Notes under the pieces: generated by a model
The model's input: only the letters and a program-made list of their open reading frames with translations
What the model was told of the DNA's origin: nothing
Database searches by the model: none
Shown: positions 42,788 through 49,362 of the stretch, one piece after another
Position numbering within the stretch: the stretch's first letter is position 1
Layout of the letters: every line of letters starts with the position of its first letter
Assembly: GCF_900099685.1 (NCBI RefSeq)
Contig: NZ_FNDW01000008.1
Coordinates: forward strand, 1 to 64,000
DNA: 64,000 nucleotides
Direction: 5' to 3'
From: Chryseobacterium taeanense
GTDB lineage: Bacteria; Bacteroidota; Bacteroidia; Flavobacteriales; Weeksellaceae
Program-made: the position numbers and the translations under genes

Positions 42788-44830
42788 ATGGAAGCTCCAA
42801 AGGCAAAAAAAATAGAAAAAACACTTGAAAAACACGGTGATAAAAGAATTGACAGTTATTTCTGGCTCAATGAAAGAGAAAATCCTGAGGTAATAAAATA
42901 TCTTGAAGAAGAAAATACTTACGCGGATTTTATCATGAAAGATACGGAACAGCTTCAGGAAGAACTTTTTGAAGAAATGAAAGCCCGCTATAAAAAAGAC
43001 GATGAATCTTTACCGTATTTTTTTAACGGTTACTGGTATATGGTTCGTTATGAAAAAGGGAAAGAATATCCTATTTTCTGCAGAAAGTACCAAAGCTTAG
43101 AGAATGAAGAAGAAATTATTCTCGATGTTAATGTCCTGGCAGAAGGACAAGATTACTTCGATGTCGGAAGTGTAGCAGTAGCTCCGAATAATGAACTGGC
43201 ATCTTTTTCGACGGATAATGTAAGCCGAAGAATTTATACCATCAATTTTAAAAATGTAATAACCGGAGAAATTCTTCCGGATAAAATTGAAAACACCACT
43301 GGAAAGGCAGTTTGGGCAAGCGACAATGAACACATTTTCTATATAAGAAAAGATGAAAGTTTAAGGGCGTTTCAGGTGTACAGACACAAACTGGGAACAA
43401 ATTCTTCTGAAGATGTTTTAATTTTCCATGAAAAGGACGACACTTTTGATGTGAATGTTTTTAAAACAAAATCTTTAGAATATATTTTCATTGCCAGCTC
43501 GAGTACGATTTCAGACGAGCATCGGTTTATTCCTTCCGATAATGTTTTTGCAGACTGGACGATCATTCAGCCTCGAATAGATGATCTTGAATATTCTGTA
43601 GAACATTACGAAGATGAATTTTACATCATCACCAACGCAGACGATGCATTTAATTTTAAAATCGTTAAAACAAAGATCAATAACTGCGGAATGGAAAACT
43701 GGGTAGATGTAATTCCGCACCGCCCTGAAGTTTTATTGGAAGGCTTTGAAATTTTTAAAAATTATCTCGTTCTTGAAGAAAGAGAGCAAGGCTTGCTACA
43801 GATAAAAATTATTGACGAAAAAAAGCAGGAATCTCATTATTTACCATTTTCGGATCCTACTTATACCGCTTACATAGGTATCAATCTTGAATTTGATACC
43901 GAGATTTTACGCTACGGCTATACTTCTTTAACAAAGCCTAGCTCAACTTACGAATACAATATGAAGGAAAAAACCACAAAACTACTGAAGCAACAGGAAG
44001 TTTTGGGCGGAAAATTTTTCCCGGAAAATTATATTTCAGAGAGAATCTGGGCAGATTCCAGAGACGGAAAGACGAAAATTCCTATTTCCCTGGTTTATCA
44101 CAAAGACACGGAAAAATCTGCGGACACGCCTTTACTTCTTTACGGTTATGGAAGTTACGGACATACGGTTGATGCAAGCTTTTCGAATGTAAGACTTTCG
44201 ATTTTAGACAGAGGCTTCATTTATGCCATTGCACATATTCGTGGTGGTGAATATTTAGGAAGAGAATGGTATGAAGACGGAAAAATGCTGTTTAAGAAAA
44301 ATACATTTTTCGATTTTATTGATACCGGAAAATTCCTGATTAAAGAAAATTATACCTCATCAAAACATCTTTATGCGATGGGTGGAAGTGCAGGAGGATT
44401 GCTGGTTGGTGCCGTGATGAATTACGAACCTACTTTATTCAACGGGATTGTAGCGCAAGTTCCTTTTGTAGATGTCGTGACGACCATGCTTGACGACACG
44501 ATCCCTTTAACGACCGGAGAATATGATGAATGGGGAAATCCAAATGACGAAGAATATTATCATTATATGAAAGAATATTCACCGTACGATAATATAGAAT
44601 CTAAAGATTACCCAAATCTATTAATTACCACCGGATTGCACGATTCTCAGGTTCAGTATTGGGAGCCGGCAAAATGGACTGCAAAACTGCGAGAATTAAA
44701 AACAGATAACAACATTCTGATTTTCAAAACAGATATGAGCGCAGGACATGGCGGAGCCAGCGGAAGATTTGAATCTTTAAAAGAAGATGCACTGGAATAT
44801 GCGTTTTTACTTATGATTGATAAGAGATAA
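42788..44830 (+). CDS. S9A family serine peptidase (oligopeptidase B type)
   Basis: The 680-residue protein has no signal peptide. Residues ~1-400 form the N-terminal beta-propeller typical of prolyl-oligopeptidase relatives. The C-terminal alpha/beta-hydrolase has LLYGYGSYGHTVDASFS, HIRGGEYLGREWYEDGK, the nucleophile AMGGSAGGLLVGAVMN (about 531-546), the acid in LLITTGLHDSQVQYWEP, and the histidine in AGHGGASGRFE. Oligopeptidase B cleaves small peptides after Lys or Arg; this specificity is inferred. The stop codon lies in the left arm of the inverted repeat around the next gene. Confidence 0.92.
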   Translation: MEAPKAKKIEKTLEKHGDKRIDSYFWLNERENPEVIKYLEEENTYADFIMKDTEQLQEELFEEMKARYKKDDESLPYFFNGYWYMVRYEKGKEYPIFCRKYQSLENEEEIILDVNVLAEGQDYFDVGSVAVAPNNELASFSTDNVSRRIYTINFKNVITGEILPDKIENTTGKAVWASDNEHIFYIRKDESLRAFQVYRHKLGTNSSEDVLIFHEKDDTFDVNVFKTKSLEYIFIASSSTISDEHRFIPSDNVFADWTIIQPRIDDLEYSVEHYEDEFYIITNADDAFNFKIVKTKINNCGMENWVDVIPHRPEVLLEGFEIFKNYLVLEEREQGLLQIKIIDEKKQESHYLPFSDPTYTAYIGINLEFDTEILRYGYTSLTKPSSTYEYNMKEKTTKLLKQQEVLGGKFFPENYISERIWADSRDGKTKIPISLVYHKDTEKSADTPLLLYGYGSYGHTVDASFSNVRLSILDRGFIYAIAHIRGGEYLGREWYEDGKMLFKKNTFFDFIDTGKFLIKENYTSSKHLYAMGGSAGGLLVGAVMNYEPTLFNGIVAQVPFVDVVTTMLDDTIPLTTGEYDEWGNPNDEEYYHYMKEYSPYDNIESKDYPNLLITTGLHDSQVQYWEPAKWTAKLRELKTDNNILIFKTDMSAGHGGASGRFESLKEDALEYAFLLMIDKR

Positions 44831-45236
44831 TTTATAATTGATGACTACAGAAACTAATTATAATCAATTATTTGCAAGGAGAACAAAATCCTTAACCGTA
44901 GCAATAATTAATGAGTTATCTGAAATTCCTTACTCTGACAAAATATCAAATATTAGAAAACAGATCTTTCGTTCCTCCTCTTCAACTGCAAGTAATTACA
45001 GAGCAATGTGTAGAGCCAGATCGTTAAGGGAAAAATATTCTAAAATTTGCATTGTTGTAGAGGAAGCAGATGAAACTATATTCTGGTTAGAATTGCTTAA
45101 TGAACTAAATTTATTAAAAAAAGAAAAACTAAATGATTTTTTAAAAGAATGTGATGAAATCCTAAAAGCAACTTCATCTTACAAAAAGAAACTTGGTGAT
45201 GAATTAAAACACCCACAAAATCAATTATAAATTATC
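44826..45236. mobile_element. 17-bp inverted-repeat cassette containing the four-helix gene
   Basis: GATAATTTATAATTGAT (44826-44842) is the exact reverse complement of ATCAATTATAAATTATC (45220-45236). The arms bracket the four-helix-bundle gene; the left arm spans the stop codon of the S9 peptidase gene and the right arm spans the cassette gene stop. Right of the right arm the ATTATCA phrase repeats. The AT-only character of the arms lowers confidence that this is a real transposable unit. Confidence 0.45.
44841..45230 (+). CDS. Four-helix-bundle protein (23S rRNA intervening-sequence/S23 family)
   Basis: The 129-residue helical protein starts at ATG 44841, since the preceding TTG is poorer. 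Family features: NYNQLFARRTKSLTVAIINE, SDKISNIRKQIFRSSSSTASNYRAMCRA, SKICIVVEEADETIFWLELL and an amphipathic last helix. Related proteins are encoded in intervening sequences of 23S rRNA genes and near diversity-generating retroelements (Avd). Here it is chromosomal and free-standing. Function unknown. Inverted repeats bracket it (44826-45236). Confidence 0.85.
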   Translation: MTTETNYNQLFARRTKSLTVAIINELSEIPYSDKISNIRKQIFRSSSSTASNYRAMCRARSLREKYSKICIVVEEADETIFWLELLNELNLLKKEKLNDFLKECDEILKATSSYKKKLGDELKHPQNQL

Positions 45237-45247
45237 AATTATCAATC

Positions 45248-45589
45248 ATGAATGAAGCAGAATACTGGCAGAAAATACAACAGTTTTTCATTGAAAATTT
45301 TGACACAGAGAAAGATGCACCCATTGAAACATACCTTTTTTTAATTGGCCTTCAGGAATTGGGCAGCGGGCAGCAGAAATATACGAAAGATGACAAAGTA
45401 AACCTCATTCATATTGCCGTTTGCCGATTACTTGAGCCTTTCGGATACTACAAATTCTCTCATTATGACGACGATGGATATCCACACTTTGAAAAACTGG
45501 AAGATCTTCCCGAATTGAAGCCAAATGAACAACAGCTTCTGATGAAAAAGGCAATTATTCAGTATTTTCAGGATGAAGAATTAATCTGA
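45248..45589 (+). CDS. Conserved hypothetical acidic cytosolic protein
   Basis: I do not recognise a named family for this 113-residue protein. It has no signal peptide or membrane segment. Recognisable stretches are ETYLFLIGLQELGSGQQKYT, KVNLIHIAVCRLLEPFGYYKF and the acidic HYDDDGYPHFEKLEDLP. The regular pattern and codon use argue for a real gene. It lies 17 bp after the four-helix gene, inside the AT-rich repeat fringe, and could originally have followed the S9 peptidase gene directly. Confidence 0.65.
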   Translation: MNEAEYWQKIQQFFIENFDTEKDAPIETYLFLIGLQELGSGQQKYTKDDKVNLIHIAVCRLLEPFGYYKFSHYDDDGYPHFEKLEDLPELKPNEQQLLMKKAIIQYFQDEELI

Positions 45590-45605
45590 GAATTTAACTT
45601 AAATA

Positions 45606-45642
45606 AAAATGGAGAGTATTTTTACTTTCCATTTTATTTTTT
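45606..45642 (+). terminator. Terminator-like hairpin
   Basis: AAAATGGA pairs with TCCATTTT around a loop of about 14 nt, followed by ATTTTTTT. It lies 17 bp after the previous stop. Confidence 0.6.
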
Positions 45643-45844
45643 TAAATAATTGAAAATACCAATAAACAAACGGTCTTTTTCCATTTTCCCGGAACACATT
45701 TCTTATGCCAAGCATTAAACAATTTATAAATAAATGTTAAAAAACTGCTTTTTAAGAAAAATTAAACAATTTTATGGCTCGTTTTTTGTTTATGAAGTCA
45801 TAAAATATTTAATTTTAACATTCTATTTTTTAATTGAATAAATA

Positions 45845-47392
45845 ATGAATAATAAATTCATCCCAATAATATCGGTGTTTATGACGATCTCACTGATTGT
45901 CTTTGTTACGCTACAGTTTTATTGGTTGAAGCGTTATTACGGTGCGTTGGATCAGGATTTCTCTTCTAAAGTATATTCCTCATTGGAAAATACTTCAAAA
46001 ATCATCGGTGAGGCAGAAGTCGACAAATACCTGAATGTTGAAAACAAAGATTTCCGAAATAGTATTTTGGCCAGCAGTAACCAGCCTTCTTTAACGACGA
46101 TACAACAGGTGGAAGATTCTGGGACGCAGAGACAGATTGTTTATTCAAAAAGTATTATTGAGAAAAATCAGCTCCCGATTTCCGCAAAAGGAGATTCGCT
46201 GAAGCTGACCACTTTATATTCTGACGAGGCAGCCTACAAAATAAAAAGGGACACTACCAATCGCGAACTTCTTACAACAGACATCAACCGTGACATTGAA
46301 AACGGCGATTATGCCATGAAAGAGTTTGTGAAAGTCAATGGAAACAATCTGCCTATCACCAAAAGAGTAGACGAAAAAGTTCTTGATTCTGTAATCACAA
46401 AAGAACTGAGAATCAGAGGAATTTCCGCAACTTTCGGCTACGGAATTACCGATAAAAATAACAAACTGACAAGCGTCGTTAATAATTTATACAAAGAAAA
46501 GAAAGACAACAATACGTACAGTTATCCGCTTTTTACAGACTCAAAAGAAAGAACGCTTTATACGCTGGCTTTGGTTTTTCCTAAAAAAGAATATTCTCTG
46601 GCGATGAACAACTGGCCAATGCTTCTGGGCACTTTTCTTTCTTTGCTCACGATATTAGGGATTTATATTATTTCCATTAATTATATGATGCGGCAGAAAA
46701 AGATGGCTGAAGTAAAGACAGATTTCATCAATAATATGTCTCACGAGTTTAAAACTCCTCTCGCAACTATTTCCGTTGCTACTGATTCTTTAGCAAATGA
46801 TAAAATCGCGACCAATCCTGACAAAGTAAAATACTATTCTGAACTGATAAAGCAGGAAAACCTGAGAATGAAAAAACAGGTAGAAAATGTATTGAATATG
46901 TCTAAGCTTGAAAGAAATGAAGTGAAATTATTTTTGAAAGAGACGAATGTGCGCGAACTTATCAGAAAGACGACAGAATCCTTCAATCTCATTGTGCAAC
47001 AGAGAAACGGAATCCTTAGACAGGAATTTAATGCAACAGAATATAATTTTAAAATTGATGAGTTTCATATCTCTAATATGTTGGTGAATCTTCTGGATAA
47101 CGCCAATAAGTATTCTCCCGAAACGCCTGAAATAACTATAAAAACCAGAAACGAAGGACATTGGTACGTCATTGAAGTTTCTGACAAAGGCATGGGAATG
47201 GAGACTCACAATAAAACAAAAATCTTCGAGAAATTCTTTAGGGAAGAAACCGGAAACATTCATAATGTGAAAGGACAAGGATTAGGTCTTTCCTATGTAA
47301 AAAAAATTGTTGAGCTTCATAAAGGTCAGATATTGGTAGATTCCCACAAAGGAAAAGGAAGCACATTCACCATAAAATTACCTACGAACTAA
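45845..47392 (+). CDS. Sensor histidine kinase (RprX-like)
   Basis: The 515-residue kinase has an N-terminal membrane helix (IPIISVFMTISLIVFVTLQF), a periplasmic sensor of about 230 residues, and a second helix (MLLGTFLSLLTILGIYIISI). The cytoplasmic part has the H-box MSHEFKTPLATI with phospho-accepting H300, the N-box MLVNLLDNANKYSP, a G1 segment DKGMGM, an F-box and GQGLGLSYVKKIVELHKG. It pairs with the response regulator 94 bp downstream. The layout matches the RprX/RprY pair of Bacteroidota, tied to envelope stress and sugar or drug responses in other species. The stimulus is unknown here. Confidence 0.9.
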   Translation: MNNKFIPIISVFMTISLIVFVTLQFYWLKRYYGALDQDFSSKVYSSLENTSKIIGEAEVDKYLNVENKDFRNSILASSNQPSLTTIQQVEDSGTQRQIVYSKSIIEKNQLPISAKGDSLKLTTLYSDEAAYKIKRDTTNRELLTTDINRDIENGDYAMKEFVKVNGNNLPITKRVDEKVLDSVITKELRIRGISATFGYGITDKNNKLTSVVNNLYKEKKDNNTYSYPLFTDSKERTLYTLALVFPKKEYSLAMNNWPMLLGTFLSLLTILGIYIISINYMMRQKKMAEVKTDFINNMSHEFKTPLATISVATDSLANDKIATNPDKVKYYSELIKQENLRMKKQVENVLNMSKLERNEVKLFLKETNVRELIRKTTESFNLIVQQRNGILRQEFNATEYNFKIDEFHISNMLVNLLDNANKYSPETPEITIKTRNEGHWYVIEVSDKGMGMETHNKTKIFEKFFREETGNIHNVKGQGLGLSYVKKIVELHKGQILVDSHKGKGSTFTIKLPTN

Positions 47393-47486
47393 AAAAAATT
47401 CAAACCAAATAAACAAAATAGAAGAAGAAGAGAGTGACTATTCATTCTTACTTATTATTAAATTTTAATTCTAAATTATTAAAATT

Positions 47487-48173
47487 ATGAGCAACAGAAT
47501 ATTATTAGTAGAAGACGATCAGAGTTTCGGAGCAGTATTAAAAGACTATTTATCCATAAATAATTTTGAAGTTACACTCGCGATAGATGGAGAACAGGGA
47601 TTGAAAGAATTTACGGAAAATGAATTCGACATCTGCATTTTCGACGTGATGATGCCGAAAAAAGACGGATTTTCGTTAGCCGAAGACGTGAAAAAAATTG
47701 ACAAAAATACTCCGATCATATTTCTAACAGCCAGAAATATGAGAGAAGACATTCTGAAGGGATATCAGCTTGGAGCCGATGATTACATCACTAAACCTTT
47801 TGATACTGAATTACTTTTATACAAAATTAAAGCAATTCTTCAGAGAAGTTCTACATTGGAAAATGAAGAGCAGGAACAGTTCAAGATCAGCAATATTTTC
47901 TTTGATTCTATGCTAAGACAATTGAGAGTCGGTGATAATGAATATAAGCTTTCCCCAAAGGAAAACGAACTGCTGAAACTTCTTTGCATTCATAGAAACG
48001 ATTTTATGCCGAGAGACCTGGCATTAAGAAAAATCTGGAAAAAAGAAAATTACTTTACAGCAAGAAGTATGGACGTTTATATCGCAAAACTTCGTAAGTT
48101 ACTGAAAGACGACGAAGGCTTAGAAATCATCAATGTTCACGGTGAAGGATTCAGACTTTTAGTTAAAAACTAA
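47487..48173 (+). CDS. OmpR-family response regulator (RprY-like)
   Basis: The 228-residue regulator has a receiver domain with the acidic pocket (VEDD, 8-11), phospho-acceptor D53 in CIFDVMMPKKDG, a conserved threonine in FLTARN and lysine in ITKPFD. A winged-helix DNA-binding domain follows (about 130-228: LSPKENELLKLLCIHRND, SMDVYIAKLRKLLKDD, INVHGEGFRLLV). It is the cognate partner of the upstream histidine kinase. Targets are not apparent. The 3' neighbour is the metal-repeat lipoprotein gene. Confidence 0.93.
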   Translation: MSNRILLVEDDQSFGAVLKDYLSINNFEVTLAIDGEQGLKEFTENEFDICIFDVMMPKKDGFSLAEDVKKIDKNTPIIFLTARNMREDILKGYQLGADDYITKPFDTELLLYKIKAILQRSSTLENEEQEQFKISNIFFDSMLRQLRVGDNEYKLSPKENELLKLLCIHRNDFMPRDLALRKIWKKENYFTARSMDVYIAKLRKLLKDDEGLEIINVHGEGFRLLVKN

Positions 48174-48228
48174 ATACAAAATATTCTTATCAACTATAAA
48201 ATTAGCAAAGCAATTAAAAATGTTTTGC

Positions 48229-48236
48229 TAATTTTG
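48229..48236 (+). promoter_or_regulatory. Putative -7 element (TAATTTTG) of the repeat lipoprotein gene
   Basis: TAATTTTG matches TAnnTTTG and ends only 6 bp before the ATG at 48243, implying a nearly leaderless mRNA. Confidence 0.45.
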
Positions 48237-48242
48237 TTTTAT

Positions 48243-48863
48243 ATGAAGAATACAATTTTAGGCTTAATCGCTATTTCTATACTGACGATTTCTTGCAAAA
48301 AAGATGAAAGAGCAACTTATTTAAAAGAAGAGGCAGGTGTTCAGCAACCGGCACTTGCGGTAAATCAAACGCCCAAACCTTCGCTTTTAGATCAGGCAGG
48401 AATTCAGACAGCACAGAATACTCAAGCTACAGCAGTTACCGCACCCGGAATGAATCCTCCTCACGGACAACCCGGACACCGATGTGATATTCCGGTCGGT
48501 CAGCCTTTAAATAGCAAGCCTGCTCCTGTATCACAAACGTCAGCTTCAGCACAAAATAACACCCAGACGATACAGATTGATCCTAATGCTTTACAACCCG
48601 GAAAATTCTCTGTCGATAACAATGGGAAAGCAAAAAACGTTAAAACACCAAAAGGAATGAACCCTCCACACGGCGAACCCGGTCATCGATGTGATATTCC
48701 TGTGGGGCAGCCATTGAACAGTAAACCCGCTCCCGCTGCACAACCGACTCAGGTTATTGCCCAAAATACTCCGACTCCGACAGGTCCTAAACCCGAACTA
48801 AATCCTGCTCATGGTGAACCCTGGCATAATTGCAGCGTAAAAGTTGGTGAACCTTTGCCATAA
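48243..48863 (+). CDS. Lipoprotein with three His/Cys repeats (MNPPHG-x-PGHRCD)
   Basis: The 206-residue product starts at ATG 48243 with a lipoprotein signal (ILTISC, Cys18). After a Gln/Ala/Thr/Pro-rich linker it carries a motif three times: residues 69-95 (GMNPPHGQPGHRCDIPVGQP then LNSKPAP), 138-164 (the same with E for Q), and a shorter final version at 186-206 (LNPAHGEPWHNCSVKVGEPL). Each has an H-x4-H-x-C cluster that could bind metal. I know no characterised function. The next genes encode a Cys-rich secreted protein and an HMA-type TonB receptor, which fits a metal role (inference). Confidence 0.75.
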   Translation: MKNTILGLIAISILTISCKKDERATYLKEEAGVQQPALAVNQTPKPSLLDQAGIQTAQNTQATAVTAPGMNPPHGQPGHRCDIPVGQPLNSKPAPVSQTSASAQNNTQTIQIDPNALQPGKFSVDNNGKAKNVKTPKGMNPPHGEPGHRCDIPVGQPLNSKPAPAAQPTQVIAQNTPTPTGPKPELNPAHGEPWHNCSVKVGEPLP

Positions 48864-48869
48864 TTTTTG

Positions 48870-48877
48870 TATTTTTG
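48870..48877 (+). promoter_or_regulatory. Putative promoter of the Cys-rich protein (TATTTTTG)
   Basis: TATTTTTG lies 5 bp before the ATG at 48883, and a TTG 23 bp upstream could serve as -33. It overlaps the longer open frame and thus favours the ATG at 48883. Confidence 0.45.
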
Positions 48878-48882
48878 CAACA

Positions 48883-49254
48883 ATGAAACTGGTTCAGATC
48901 ATAACAATTGTCTTCTGTTTAGGAATTTTTCTGATTCCTAAAGATAATTTTTATGCTCAGAATATGCAGGAAACATGTTGTAAAGAAAGCTCGGGAAATG
49001 ACTGCTGCAAAAAACAGCACACAGAGCATTCAAAAGAAAATCATGGTAAAAAACAACAGGAAAAACAATCATGTAATGACGATTGTTGCTCTTATTGTGC
49101 CACCTGCTATAGCTTTATAGAAATTCCTTATTCAAGAGACATTAATCTTGATATTTCTTATTATAGATCCGGTAAAAATTTACAATTTCAATATTCGGAT
49201 CCTTATATTTCCGGTCGTTTAAAAGAAATCTGGCAACCGCCGAAAATAGGTTAA
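48883..49254 (+). CDS. Small Cys/His-rich secreted protein
   Basis: The start at 48883 gives 123 residues with a signal peptide (MKLVQIITIVFCLGIFLIP, cleaved near FYAQ). The mature part begins with a dense Cys/His/Lys segment: ETCCKESSGNDCCKKQ, HTEHSKENHG, then CNDDCCSYCATCYSF, ten cysteines within about 50 residues. The tail (YSDPYISGRLKEIWQPPK) is like that of small Bacteroidota proteins that precede metal-related TonB receptors, though I see no HYC motif. It probably binds heavy metal in the periplasm. It is followed by the HMA-TonB receptor after 108 bp. Confidence 0.72.
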   Translation: MKLVQIITIVFCLGIFLIPKDNFYAQNMQETCCKESSGNDCCKKQHTEHSKENHGKKQQEKQSCNDDCCSYCATCYSFIEIPYSRDINLDISYYRSGKNLQFQYSDPYISGRLKEIWQPPKIG

Positions 49255-49362
49255 TTAAAAAGAAATGTGACAATGTAGTTGTTTAACAATCTATCAATGA
49301 CTGTTAAATTATTGCATTGTTAAATTGTTCCATTAATTGAATTAATCTAAATTTTAAACAAC

